Of a stretch of 59,077 nucleotides of DNA, positions 43,157 through 52,037 are shown piece by piece. Every line of letters starts with the position of its first letter. Positions within the stretch are counted from its first letter, which is position 1. Below the pieces are notes generated by a model. It had not been told where the DNA came from. It made no database searches and was given only the letters and a program-made list of their open reading frames with translations. Origin of the DNA: CAZCZZ01 sp964503335 (GTDB lineage Bacteria > Verrucomicrobiota > Kiritimatiellia > CAIVKH01); assembly GCA_964503335.1 (NCBI GenBank), contig CAZCZZ010000019.1:1-59077 (forward strand), in the 5' to 3' direction. The translations under genes were made by a program, and so were the position numbers.

Positions 43157-44842
43157 TCATCCCTTCTTCTTGTCGTCGCGGGCCCACAGGTCCTTCAGTG
43201 AGACGGTCTGGTTGAAGACGGGCGCGCCCTTCGCGGAGTCCTTCGAATCCGCGCAATAGTATCCGAGGCGCTCAAACTGGAATTGATCACCCGGTTCCGC
43301 GTCGCGGAGCGAGGGCTCCAGGCGGCCGCGAACCACGGTGAGTGACTTCGGATTGATGAAGCCCTTGAAGTCCGCTTCGCTGTCCGCATCGGGCTCCGCG
43401 ACGGAGAAGAGCCGGTCGTACAGCCGGACCTCGGCGTCCACTGCCTTGTCCGCGGGGACCCAATGAATCGTGCCCTTGACCTTGACCTCGGCGGAGGGCG
43501 GATCCCATGTGCAGACGATATGCTTGATCGAGCCGTCCGGATTCTTTTCGAAACTCTTGCAGGTCAGGAAACCGGCGTAGCGGATGCGGACCGATTTACC
43601 CGGCGACAACCGGAAGTACTTCGGCGCGGGAACTTCCATGAAATCATCCTGTTCGATGAACAGTTCGCGCCCGAATGGAATTACGCGCGAACCCGCTGAC
43701 GGATCCTCGGGATTGTTTACGGCGTCGATCTGCGCAGGAAGCGCGGCGGCATTCTCGATGATCACCTTGAGAGGATGCAGCACGGCCATGCGCCGGAGTG
43801 CGGAGCGATTCAGTTCTTCGCGCACGCAGTGCTCAAGCAGCGCCACATCCGTAAGGCTTTCGTACTTCGTGATGCCGACGACTTCGCAGAACTTGCGGAT
43901 GGCGGACGCGGGATAGCCGCGGCGGCGCATGCCGGAGATCGTGGGCATCCGCGGATCATTCCAGCCATCAACGAGGTTCTGCTGAACAAGCTCGAGCAGC
44001 TTGCGCTTGCTCATGACCGTGTAGGTCAGGTTCAGCCGGGCGAACTCGAACTGGCGCGGCTTGTAGGCGAGGCCTTCAAGCTGGTCGACGACCCAGTCGT
44101 AGAGCGGGCGGTGCACTTCGAACTCCAACGTGCAGAGGGAGTGCGTGATGCCTTCAAACGCGTCTTCGATCGGATGCGCGAAGTCATACATGGGGTAGAT
44201 GCACCACGCGTCGCCGGTCCGGTAGTGGGGGACGCGCATGATGCGATAGATCACGGGGTCGCGCATGTGCATGTTTGGCGACGCCATGTCGATCTTCGCG
44301 CGGAGGCAGATCTTGCCATCGGGGAACTCGCCCGCGCGCATGCGACGGAAGAGATCGAGGCTCTCGGCGGCGGGGCGATTCCGAAAAGGGCTGCCGCGGC
44401 CCGGCTGCGTTGGAATGCCTTTCGCGTCCTTCCATTCGTCCTGCGTGAGTTCGCAGACGTAGGCCTTGTCTTTCCGGATCAGGTCGCACGCGAAATCATA
44501 CATGCGTTCAAAGTAATCGGCGGAATAGTAGAAGTGAGCGCCCCAATCGAAGCCGAGCCACGCGACATCGGACTTGATGGCCTCGACGTACTCCGTGCTT
44601 TCCTTGGTCGGGTTCGTGTCGTCCATCCGGAGGTGGCAGCGACCGCCGTATTCGCGGGCCATGCCGAAATCGAGGCATATCGCCTTGGCGTGCCCGATAT
44701 GGAGGTAGCCATTCGGCTCGGGGGGGAAACGGGTCACAATTTGTGGATAGCGTCCGGCCTGCACATCGCCCGCGATAATTTCGCGGATGAAATGCATCGG
44801 CTTGTCTGTCGTACCTGCCGCGTTCGATGTCGTTTCACTCAT
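43157..44842 (-). CDS. glnS: Glutaminyl-tRNA synthetase
   Basis: 561 residues, normal length. Class I synthetase signatures are PPEPNGYLHIGHAKAI (HIGH, residues about 41-56) and the KMSKS-type VMSKRKL. It charges tRNA-Gln with glutamine directly, so this bacterium need not depend on the Glu-tRNA-Gln amidotransferase route. The C-terminal beta-barrel anticodon-binding region (YAGFLTCKSFEKNPDG, GTIHWVPADKAVDAEV) is intact. On the minus strand it follows clpS and DUF2017 and precedes the lipoprotein. The neighbouring gltX at 46434 is a separate glutamyl enzyme. Confidence 0.97.
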   Translation of the reverse strand: MSETTSNAAGTTDKPMHFIREIIAGDVQAGRYPQIVTRFPPEPNGYLHIGHAKAICLDFGMAREYGGRCHLRMDDTNPTKESTEYVEAIKSDVAWLGFDWGAHFYYSADYFERMYDFACDLIRKDKAYVCELTQDEWKDAKGIPTQPGRGSPFRNRPAAESLDLFRRMRAGEFPDGKICLRAKIDMASPNMHMRDPVIYRIMRVPHYRTGDAWCIYPMYDFAHPIEDAFEGITHSLCTLEFEVHRPLYDWVVDQLEGLAYKPRQFEFARLNLTYTVMSKRKLLELVQQNLVDGWNDPRMPTISGMRRRGYPASAIRKFCEVVGITKYESLTDVALLEHCVREELNRSALRRMAVLHPLKVIIENAAALPAQIDAVNNPEDPSAGSRVIPFGRELFIEQDDFMEVPAPKYFRLSPGKSVRIRYAGFLTCKSFEKNPDGSIKHIVCTWDPPSAEVKVKGTIHWVPADKAVDAEVRLYDRLFSVAEPDADSEADFKGFINPKSLTVVRGRLEPSLRDAEPGDQFQFERLGYYCADSKDSAKGAPVFNQTVSLKDLWARDDKKKG

Positions 44843-44914
44843 GAAGAATCTCTCAATAAAACCGCGGTAGTTCTAACCCCGTGGGGGCTGCTAAGGAATC
44901 AAAAAAACGGTGAA

Positions 44915-45418
44915 CTAGATGCAGTCGTGCTGCGAGATGCCGAAGCCGAACTCCAGCAGGCTCGACTGCAGCCCCGAGAGGTATAGATAGAGCGCTGTTT
45001 CGCGGCGCATGGGCTTGTCGGGTTCGACCGTTTCGCGCCACTGGTCGTTCTCGATGCCGATCTGGTCGGCCAGGAGCAGCCGCATGTCGGTCAGCAGGGC
45101 CAGCCACTGCTCGGCCGCAGCCGTCGCGAGAACCAGGCACCCGCCGTCGGCCGGTGCGCGCGCAAGGAGCTGGTCGAAGGCTTCAATGCGCTGCAGTCGT
45201 TGTTGGCGAAGCTCCTCGATCATGAGGTGATGCAGCTCGCGCGTGTGCGCGTCCGATTCTTCGGTGTCCTGCGGGAACAGCCGTTTGAGGGCGCCCGTGG
45301 CAGGGTTCCCGGTGCGGAGCAAGACTTGCAGGCGCGACGGCAAGCTTCGAAGCATGCCCGCCTCGCCGGGTTCGAGGTAGAGCAGGATCTGGTCGTCGTG
45401 CCGTTCGATGCGCTTCAT
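44915..45418 (-). CDS. DUF2017-family protein
   Basis: 167 residues. The hydrophilic N-terminus (MKRIERHDDQILLYLEPGE) is followed by a helical middle rich in Leu/Arg (ELRQQRLQRIEAFDQLL) and a helical C-terminal part (ETALYLYLSGLQSSLLEFGF). Recognised from its layout and its position directly after clpS, where DUF2017 proteins usually lie. Its role is not established; a link to ClpS-dependent proteolysis is inferred from the pairing. The gap to clpS is 4 bases. Confidence 0.75.
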   Translation of the reverse strand: MKRIERHDDQILLYLEPGEAGMLRSLPSRLQVLLRTGNPATGALKRLFPQDTEESDAHTRELHHLMIEELRQQRLQRIEAFDQLLARAPADGGCLVLATAAAEQWLALLTDMRLLLADQIGIENDQWRETVEPDKPMRRETALYLYLSGLQSSLLEFGFGISQHDCI

Positions 45419-45422
45419 GGCC

Positions 45423-45716
45423 TCAGTGACTCCTGATCGTGGCCTGGAGGCCGTAGCCGTGAAGTTGGTGGGCGTGATGCTCCGCCTTCTCGCGCGGTTC
45501 CGTCGCGACGACGGCCTTGCCCTGGTGATGGACTTCGAGCATCAGCTTGTTGGCGAGGGACCGGTTGAAGCCGAACACCTTTTGAAACACGAAGACGACA
45601 TACGTCATCAGGTTCACAGGATCGTTCCAGACGATTACGTCCCACAAGGTTTCGTGTTCATGGCGGGATGCCTGATCAGGTGCGGGTCTAGTCTTGTTGG
45701 TGCTTCGGGTTGACAT
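45423..45716 (-). CDS. clpS: ClpS adaptor protein
   Basis: 97 residues. The conserved core WNDPVNLMTYVVFVFQKVFG and VHHQGKAVVATEPREKAE gives the N-degron-binding pocket of ClpS, which delivers substrates to ClpAP/ClpCP. A 22-residue flexible N-terminus precedes the core. The ATG at 45716 lies 29 bases inside the end of the small protein gene at 45688, so clpS may be translationally coupled to it. DUF2017 follows immediately. Confidence 0.93.
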   Translation of the reverse strand: MSTRSTNKTRPAPDQASRHEHETLWDVIVWNDPVNLMTYVVFVFQKVFGFNRSLANKLMLEVHHQGKAVVATEPREKAEHHAHQLHGYGLQATIRSH

Positions 45717-45888
45717 GGGTCAGAGTGAAACGAGTCCTTTCCGTGGAGCGCAGACCCGCGTCTGTCAACTTCCTGTCGCGTGATTCTGCCAACAGACAAA
45801 CGAATTCGTAGTAGTCGTCCAGCGTGGTCGGTTGTGGAGGGGGCAGCGAACCCCTTGGAACCGGAAGTTTCAAAGGCCTCATGTTCAT
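45688..45888 (-). CDS. Small protein paired with a nucleotidyltransferase
   Basis: 66 residues, basic, Pro-rich N-terminus (KLPVPRGSLPPPQPTTLDDY) and a helical middle (YYEFVCLLAESRDRKLTDAG). No leader. The ATG overlaps the nucleotidyltransferase stop by 4 bases (ATGA), and its end overlaps the clpS start by 29 bases. No known domain is recognised. Pairing with the enzyme at 45885 suggests a toxin-antitoxin-like unit, but no such activity can be shown from sequence. Confidence 0.6.
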   Translation of the reverse strand: MNMRPLKLPVPRGSLPPPQPTTLDDYYEFVCLLAESRDRKLTDAGLRSTERTRFTLTHVNPKHQQD

Positions 45889-46424
45889 GCGTCCTGCAGG
45901 GCCTTTCGTACCGATTCAAGAATGCTCTGGCTTCCGAATTGAAGGCAAAGGTCACGCAGTCTATCCGAATCCGGTGCGAGGTTGTTTGCTCGGGCAAGAG
46001 CGGCGATATCGAGCAGATCCTTCAGACCGCGAACCATGTTGTCGTGCTTCATCGCGTGTAGCTTCATGGCCAGCAGGTGGTCGATTCCAACAACCCTGAC
46101 CTTGCTTCCGGCCATGTGTCGATCGAGGCCATCAGCCCACATCGCGTCAAACGTCTTTGGGTCCAGGGGCAATATGTCCACGACGAGCAACATGCCTGAT
46201 GGCGGCTGGTACCGCGTCACGATATCTACGCTGCGAAGGGCGGTGAAGCCGACACCAAGAAGTGCGTCGTTCGCACGATCCCTGTCCATCTCGCTCACCA
46301 GTAAATCAATATCCTTCGTGCCTCGTTCGAAGCCGTGAACATTGACTGCGAAGCCTCCGCCGAGCAGGAATCGAACCCCGGACTCCTCGAGTGCTCCCGC
46401 GGCTGTCTTGAACGTTTCGTCCAT
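45885..46424 (-). CDS. Minimal nucleotidyltransferase-fold protein
   Basis: 179 residues. The nucleotidyltransferase motif is LGGGFAVNVHGFERGTKDIDLLV: a Gly-rich start, then DID as the metal-binding pair. The rest is helical (GIDHLLAMKLHAMKHDNMVRGL, then KDLLDIAALARA). This resembles AbiEii/MenT-like and related nucleotidyltransferase toxins, though kinases and tRNA-modifying enzymes share the fold. It starts 9 bases after gltX and is followed by an overlapping 66-residue partner. No HEPN-type partner is present. Confidence 0.8.
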   Translation of the reverse strand: MDETFKTAAGALEESGVRFLLGGGFAVNVHGFERGTKDIDLLVSEMDRDRANDALLGVGFTALRSVDIVTRYQPPSGMLLVVDILPLDPKTFDAMWADGLDRHMAGSKVRVVGIDHLLAMKLHAMKHDNMVRGLKDLLDIAALARANNLAPDSDRLRDLCLQFGSQSILESVRKALQDA

Positions 46425-46433
46425 GTCTTGAGT

Positions 46434-47708
46434 CTATAGAACCCGGTCAATTCTCGCCAGTACGCGTTCGCGTCCCAGCACCTCCAGCATGTGAAAGAGG
46501 CTGGGGCCGCCGGCTACGCCCGATACGGCGACGCGGACGGGGTGAATCAGGTCGGCGGGTTTCAGGCCGTGTGCATAGGCGAGTTTGCGGAGTTCGGCTT
46601 CGAGGGTGACCGCATCGAACGCGCCCGACGCGGCATAGGCATCGCGCACAGCCTTCAGGAGGTCGAGCGCGCCCGGGGCCTTTAGTCGCTTCGTCACGGC
46701 GTCGGCATCAAAAGGAAACTCCTCGGTGAAGAAGTAAATCGCCGAGGGGACTTCCTTCCAGTTTTTCACACGCGGGCGCATAAGCTCGATGACCTTGTCG
46801 AGATAGGCCTCGTCGGCGCCGGGGAACTGCTGGAGGAAGCGCTGGCGCCATTCGGCCTGCGGCGCCTTCTGCATGTACTCGCCGTTCATCCACTGGAACT
46901 TCTTGAGGTCGAATTGCGCGGGTTTGGATTGCACACGTGTGATGTCGAACAACTGGACCATCTCATCGCGCGACAACACTTCGCGGTCGTCGCCCGGCGA
47001 CCAGCCCAGCAACGTGAGGTAGTTGAACAGGGCTTCCGGCAGATAGCCCTGGTCCTTGAAGTCGCCGACAAACGCCGCGCCATCACGCTTCGAGTACGGC
47101 TTGCCCTGCGCGTTGGTGATCATCGGCAGGTGCGCATAGCGCGGCACCGGTGCACCGAGGGCCTGGAAGAGAGCAACGTGGCGGTAGGTGTTCTCGATAT
47201 GGTCGTCGCCGCGGATCACGTGCGTGATGTTCATCGAGATGTCGTCCACGACGTTGGCGAGATGGAATACGGGGGTGCCGTCGGAGCGGACGATGACGAA
47301 GTCCGGCAGGTCGGCCGCCTTCTTCGAGAGCGTGCCCTTGATCTCATCGACAAAGGACATATCGGTTCCCGGCATGCGAAAGAGCACGGCCTCGCCTTTG
47401 CCCGTGCCGCCCTTGTCGAGCTTGTAGGCCTTGCCCTCGGCGAGCAGCTTGTTGGCGGCGTCCACGTGGTTCTGTTTCAGCCTCGTTTGGTAGACCGGCT
47501 CCTCATCCACGTTCAGGCCCAGCCAGTCCATGGCGGAGAGCACGGCTTGGATCGCCTCGGGCGTCGAGCGCTCGATGTCCGTGTCCTCGACGCGCAGGAG
47601 GAATTTGCCGCCTGTGTGGCGTGCGTAAAGCCAGTTGTAAATGGCGGCGCGGATATTGCCGATGTGGACATGCCCCGTCGGGCTCGGGGCGAATCGTGTG
47701 CGTGTCAT
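46434..47708 (-). CDS. gltX: Glutamyl-tRNA synthetase
   Basis: 424 residues, shorter than many (about 470). The class I signature is APSPTGHVHIGN (HIGN at residues 15-18) and the KMSKS-type motif is YSKRDGA. A long segment with LPDFVIVRSDGTPVFHLANV and IENTYRHVALFQAL matches GluRS. Direct charging of tRNA-Glu is expected; with glnS nearby it is probably a discriminating enzyme. I chose ATG 47708 (MTRTRFAPSPTG); an upstream open frame to 47858 overlaps the divergent FIST gene and does not resemble a GluRS. Confidence 0.95.
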   Translation of the reverse strand: MTRTRFAPSPTGHVHIGNIRAAIYNWLYARHTGGKFLLRVEDTDIERSTPEAIQAVLSAMDWLGLNVDEEPVYQTRLKQNHVDAANKLLAEGKAYKLDKGGTGKGEAVLFRMPGTDMSFVDEIKGTLSKKAADLPDFVIVRSDGTPVFHLANVVDDISMNITHVIRGDDHIENTYRHVALFQALGAPVPRYAHLPMITNAQGKPYSKRDGAAFVGDFKDQGYLPEALFNYLTLLGWSPGDDREVLSRDEMVQLFDITRVQSKPAQFDLKKFQWMNGEYMQKAPQAEWRQRFLQQFPGADEAYLDKVIELMRPRVKNWKEVPSAIYFFTEEFPFDADAVTKRLKAPGALDLLKAVRDAYAASGAFDAVTLEAELRKLAYAHGLKPADLIHPVRVAVSGVAGGPSLFHMLEVLGRERVLARIDRVL

Positions 47709-47845
47709 GCGTGGAGCTTCCTGTCGTTCAGCCCGCCAGTATGCTGCCCCACACGCCCAAGGACAAGGAGACAACGTGCGTGCGCGCGGTTCGCGGATGC
47801 GGGATTGCCTTGCCGCATTCAACGTGCATAGTAGGCGAAGCCACA

Positions 47846-48982
47846 ATGAACGTCGCACAAGCCATGCTGACCGATGGGCGAACAGCCTCCATCCTGGCGA
47901 CCGCGCTTCCTCTGGGCGACGCCGATCTGCTGCTCGCGTTCGGAGGCACTGGTACGATCGAGAACCTGGATTTTGGCAAACTGCGGAACGCCTACCCGAA
48001 AGCCCTTATCGCCGGTTGCTCGACGGCCGGGGGGATCCTGCAGAGCCAGATCCTGGATAACGCGCTTGTGTTGACGGCGGTCCGCTTCAAGAACGCGAAA
48101 GTTCGCGGCGCGCGGTTGAAACTGAGCGACGCAAAGAATAGCTACGGTGCGGGCGTGTCGCTTGCGTTGGGACTCCTTGGGCCCGACCTCCGTCATGTCT
48201 TCGTGCTGACCGACGGCTTGCGTGTGAATGGTAGTGAACTTGTGGAAGGGCTTACCAGCAAGCTGCCGCCGCATGTCGTAGTTACCGGGGGGATGTCGGC
48301 AGATGGTGCCCGCTTTAAGTCCACCTTTGTGCTGATGGACGGAAATCCGGAAGAGGGTCTCGTATGCGCCGTGGGCTTCTATGGCGAAGGGCTTCGCATC
48401 GGCTACGGATCATTCGGTGGGTGGGATCCCTTCGGCACGGATCGCCTGATCACAAAGTCTGATGGCAACGTCCTCTACGAGTTGGATGGCGAGTGCGCGC
48501 TCGACCTCTACAAGCGCTATCTGGGCGACTATTCCAAGGAGCTTCCGTCGTCAGCGCTCCTCTTCCCGCTCCTGGTCCGGACGGGTGGCGACGATCCCGG
48601 TGTCGTGCGGACGATACTAGGCATCGATGAGTCGAAGCGGAGCATGACCTTTGCGGGCGACATGCCCGCGGGCGCGCGGGCACGGCTGATGAAGGCGAAC
48701 TTTGACCGGCTCATCGACGGCGCCACAGAAGCCGCCCGGGTGAATGCCGACGCGCTGAGGGGAACAAAGGCGAAGGTCGCTTTGCTGGTCAGTTGCGTCG
48801 GGCGACGCCTTGTGCTCAAGCAGCGGGCCGAGGAGGAGATCGAGGCGGTGCGCGACGCGCTCGGCGACAAGGCTGTGCTCACCGGGTTCTACTCCTACGG
48901 AGAGATCTCCCCATTGCACCCGGGTGCCCGCTGCAACCTGCACAACCAGACGATGTCCATCACCACCCTGGCGGAAGCATGA
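47846..48982 (+). CDS. FIST-domain sensory protein
   Basis: 378 residues. The N-terminal FIST N part contains LIAGCSTAGGI and VVVTGGMSADGARFKSTFVL, and the C-terminal FIST C part includes VALLVSCVGRRLVLKQRAE and GFYSYGEISPL. FIST proteins are proposed to bind small ligands such as amino acids and signal to kinases or cyclases. ATG 47846 was chosen; a longer frame opens at 47621 but overlaps gltX. The stop overlaps the histidine kinase ATG by 4 bases, so the two form a coupled sensor pair. Confidence 0.92.
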   Translation: MNVAQAMLTDGRTASILATALPLGDADLLLAFGGTGTIENLDFGKLRNAYPKALIAGCSTAGGILQSQILDNALVLTAVRFKNAKVRGARLKLSDAKNSYGAGVSLALGLLGPDLRHVFVLTDGLRVNGSELVEGLTSKLPPHVVVTGGMSADGARFKSTFVLMDGNPEEGLVCAVGFYGEGLRIGYGSFGGWDPFGTDRLITKSDGNVLYELDGECALDLYKRYLGDYSKELPSSALLFPLLVRTGGDDPGVVRTILGIDESKRSMTFAGDMPAGARARLMKANFDRLIDGATEAARVNADALRGTKAKVALLVSCVGRRLVLKQRAEEEIEAVRDALGDKAVLTGFYSYGEISPLHPGARCNLHNQTMSITTLAEA

Positions 48983-51006
48983 CCCCCGACGAGCTGCACA
49001 ATCTGCTCAAGCGGCAAATCAAGCGGCACTTCGGTTCGATGGATAGGGCACCGGACGGGCTCGCCGATTTTCTGCGGGATGTGAACGACGCGTACGTGCA
49101 GGCGGACACCGACCGCAAGATGCTGGAGCGCTCGCTGGAGCTGAGTTCCGACGACCTCCTGAAGGCGAATGCGGACATGCGTGCCGTCATCAACCTGCTT
49201 CCCGATCTGTTCTTCCGCATCGATGCCAACGGGGTGATCCTCGACTGCTCGACCGGGAACCTGGACCTGCTCCTCTATCCGGCCGAGCGATTGATCGGTC
49301 GCTTGATCCAGTCTGTTCCGGACCGCGATGCAAGAGACGCATTCCTCAATGCGCTGGGCGAAGTGGAGAAAAAGGGCGTGACGGCGGTTGCCGAGTACAA
49401 GCTGACGCTGAAGGGATCGCCGCGCTACTTCGAGACGACCATCATACCGCTGGACCTGCACACGCGGGTCGTTTTCGTGCGCGATGTGACGAGTCGCAAA
49501 CAGTCCGAGACCGAGCGCAGTCACCTGGTCACCGCGATCGAGCAGGCTGCGGAATCCGTGGTCATCTGCGATACGCGCGGCAAGATCCTCTACACGAATC
49601 CGGCCTTCGAAAGGATCACGGGGTACTCGCGTGAGGAGGTGATGGGCCAGAATCCGCGCATCCTGAAATCCGGGAAACAATCCCCGGAGTTCTACAAGCA
49701 GATGTGGGACACCGTGCTGTCCGGTACGCCCTGGCAGGGACATTTCACAAACCGTCGCAAGGACGGGACGTTCTTCGAAATCGACTCCACGATTTCCCCG
49801 ATTCGCGATACCAAGGGTGAGATCATCAACTTCGTTCTCGTGGGTCACGACGTTACGCGCGAGGTCGAATTGGAGGAACGCCTGCGTCAATCGCAGAAGA
49901 TGGAGGCCGTGGGCCGTCTGGCCGGAGGCATCGCGCACGACTTCAACAACCTGTTGACTGCGGTGATGGGCAATGCCGAGCTGGTTCTGAACACCCTGAG
50001 CGAGACCGACCCGATTCGGGATGATATGCTTGAGATCAAGCGATCCGCCTCACGCGCCGCGTCGCTGACCAGCCAGCTCCTGGCCTTCGGACGGAAGCAG
50101 GTCCTGAACCCGAAGGTGGTTAACCTGAATGCGGTCATCCTCGAGATGAGCCGGCTGCTTCGTCGTGTCATCGGAGAGAACATCGAAATGGACGTGGATC
50201 TTGCGCAGGATCTCTGGTCGATACGCGCCGACCCCGTCCAGATCGAGCAGGTGGTCATGAATCTCGCGCTCAACTCGCGCGACGCCATGCCTCGCGGGGG
50301 CAAGCTTGGCATCCGGACAAGAAACCAGTCCGTTGGCGAGCCGCTGGGTGATTTGCAGCCGGGTGACTATGCCGTCCTCACGGTGAGTGACACGGGGACC
50401 GGCATGGATGACCGCACGAAGTCACACCTGTTTGAACCGTTCTTTACGACGAAAGGTGTCGGCAAGGGTACTGGACTCGGCCTGGCAACATCCTACGGCA
50501 CCATCAAACAGAGTGGCGGGACGATCAGCGTCGAAAGCTCCATTGATAGGGGCACAACGTTTACCATCTACCTGCCGCGCGTAGAGCGTGGCGTGGCCGA
50601 GGCCAAGGCTCCAGCCACCACTCCACAAACCCTGCAAGGCGCTGAAACGATCATGCTCGTCGAGGACGAGGCACAGGTGCGGAGGCTGGCGACGACGATT
50701 CTCCAGCGCTTCGGCTACAAGGTGATCGAGGCGAAGAACGGGCTCGAAGCGATCGATTTCGCATCGAAATTTGATGGCACGATCCACCTGTTGCTCACGG
50801 ACGTCGTTATGCCGGGCATGAGCGGCGATACCGTCGCACGCAGGATCTGCGAAACCCGGCCGGGGACCAAGGTGCTCTTCATGTCCGGTCATCCCGAGAG
50901 CATGGTCTCGCACATGGGCGTGATCGCCTCGGACGGACGGTTTATCAAGAAGCCCTTCACGGGTGCGGACCTTGCGCGTCGCGTGCGCGAGGTGATCGAC
51001 AAGTAA
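48979..51006 (+). CDS. Hybrid histidine kinase with PAS domains and receiver
   Basis: 675 residues. A coiled N-terminal region (DELHNLLKRQIKRHFG, RKMLERSLELSSDDLLKA) is followed by two PAS-like segments (about 65-170, 185-300). The phosphoacceptor is GGIAHDFNNLL (His320 predicted). The HATPase domain has NLALNSRDAM, TVSDTGTGMDD, GKGTGLGLAT. A C-terminal receiver (about 560-675) has acidic EDE and the phosphoacceptor Asp608 (LLTDVVMPGM). Input is probably the FIST protein encoded just before it, with which it shares a 4-base overlap. No response regulator gene lies next to it, so output is likely another protein or the receiver itself. Confidence 0.95.
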   Translation: MTPDELHNLLKRQIKRHFGSMDRAPDGLADFLRDVNDAYVQADTDRKMLERSLELSSDDLLKANADMRAVINLLPDLFFRIDANGVILDCSTGNLDLLLYPAERLIGRLIQSVPDRDARDAFLNALGEVEKKGVTAVAEYKLTLKGSPRYFETTIIPLDLHTRVVFVRDVTSRKQSETERSHLVTAIEQAAESVVICDTRGKILYTNPAFERITGYSREEVMGQNPRILKSGKQSPEFYKQMWDTVLSGTPWQGHFTNRRKDGTFFEIDSTISPIRDTKGEIINFVLVGHDVTREVELEERLRQSQKMEAVGRLAGGIAHDFNNLLTAVMGNAELVLNTLSETDPIRDDMLEIKRSASRAASLTSQLLAFGRKQVLNPKVVNLNAVILEMSRLLRRVIGENIEMDVDLAQDLWSIRADPVQIEQVVMNLALNSRDAMPRGGKLGIRTRNQSVGEPLGDLQPGDYAVLTVSDTGTGMDDRTKSHLFEPFFTTKGVGKGTGLGLATSYGTIKQSGGTISVESSIDRGTTFTIYLPRVERGVAEAKAPATTPQTLQGAETIMLVEDEAQVRRLATTILQRFGYKVIEAKNGLEAIDFASKFDGTIHLLLTDVVMPGMSGDTVARRICETRPGTKVLFMSGHPESMVSHMGVIASDGRFIKKPFTGADLARRVREVIDK

Positions 51007-51010
51007 CGCA

Positions 51011-51967
51011 TCAGGTCCATTCCACCAGCTCGTGGACGTGCGCGGTCGCCGCGGCAGCAAGCCCTGCCAGGTCGTAACCACCCTCGAGGACGGAGACCAG
51101 ACGACCTCCCGCATGCCGATCCGCAAGACGTAGAAGCATGCGGGTGAGTTCGGCGAAGTCCTCATCGCGCAGGCGAAGGCCCCCGAGCGGATCGCCCTCG
51201 CGAGAGTCAAAGCCCGCGGAGACCAGAACGAGTCCGGGGCGGAACGACTCCATGGCAGGCAGGAAATGATGCTCGAAGACATCGCGCACCTCGCGTCCCC
51301 CCGCGCCACCGGGGAGTGGGGCATTCAATGTGTATCCTTTTCCCGGCCCTGCACCCTGCTCAGACGGGGCACCCGTGCCCGGATACCAGGGATACTGGTG
51401 GATGCTGAAGTAGAAGACGCTCTCGTCCTCATAGAACGTGTCTTGCGTCCCGTTGCCGTGGTGTACGTCCCAGTCGATGATGACGACCTTTTCGATTCCA
51501 TGCTTTGCCTGCGCGTGTCGTGCAGCGAGTGCCACGTTGTTGAACACGCAGAAGCCCATACCCGCATCCGGCGTTGCGTGATGGCCGGGCGGACGCACAA
51601 GGCAGAACGCATTCTTGACCTCACGGGTCACCACGGCATCCACGGCGTTCAGTACGCCGCCCGCGGCTTTGGTGGCGACGTCGAAGGAGTGACGGCTGAC
51701 GCTGGTGTCACCCGTGCTCAGGGTGTGGGCGCCGCTGGCGATTTCGCCTCGCACCTTCGCGATGTAGTCCCGTGTGTGGCAGAGGGCTAGTTCGTCATCG
51801 GTGGCGGACCTGACCGGGATTCCCTGCAGCCGGTCGACCAGGCCGGACCGCGCAAGCCCTGCATAGACGGCATCAAACCGGTCCGCGCATTCGGGATGTC
51901 CCCAGCCCGTCTCGTGCTTCTTGCAGATCGGATCCGCAACCAAGCCCGTATGAAGATATCGTTCCAC
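51011..51967 (-). CDS. HDAC-like deacetylase
   Basis: 318 residues, arginase/deacetylase fold. The zinc and catalytic motifs are RPPGHHA, DWDVHHGNGTQ and SAGFDSREGDPLGG. Bacterial members act on acetylpolyamines, acetoin-related compounds or acetyl-lysine. The start codon is GTG at 51967 (MERYLHTG), 70 bases from the divergent PiT gene; GGGTGGGTAGCAC precedes it. The stop lies 4 bases after the hybrid kinase on the opposite strand. No neighbour fixes the substrate. Confidence 0.93.
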   Translation of the reverse strand: MERYLHTGLVADPICKKHETGWGHPECADRFDAVYAGLARSGLVDRLQGIPVRSATDDELALCHTRDYIAKVRGEIASGAHTLSTGDTSVSRHSFDVATKAAGGVLNAVDAVVTREVKNAFCLVRPPGHHATPDAGMGFCVFNNVALAARHAQAKHGIEKVVIIDWDVHHGNGTQDTFYEDESVFYFSIHQYPWYPGTGAPSEQGAGPGKGYTLNAPLPGGAGGREVRDVFEHHFLPAMESFRPGLVLVSAGFDSREGDPLGGLRLRDEDFAELTRMLLRLADRHAGGRLVSVLEGGYDLAGLAAAATAHVHELVEWT

Positions 51968-52037
51968 GTGCTACCCACCCGAAGGTGCAGTCTTGCTCCA
52001 AGGCCCGTCTTCTGCAAGCCTCCAACGTTTTGTACCC

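Noticed and set aside
43775..44986. 403-codon open frame on the plus strand
   Set aside because: Antisense to glnS, whose synthetase motifs are clear. The plus-strand product has no recognisable domain.
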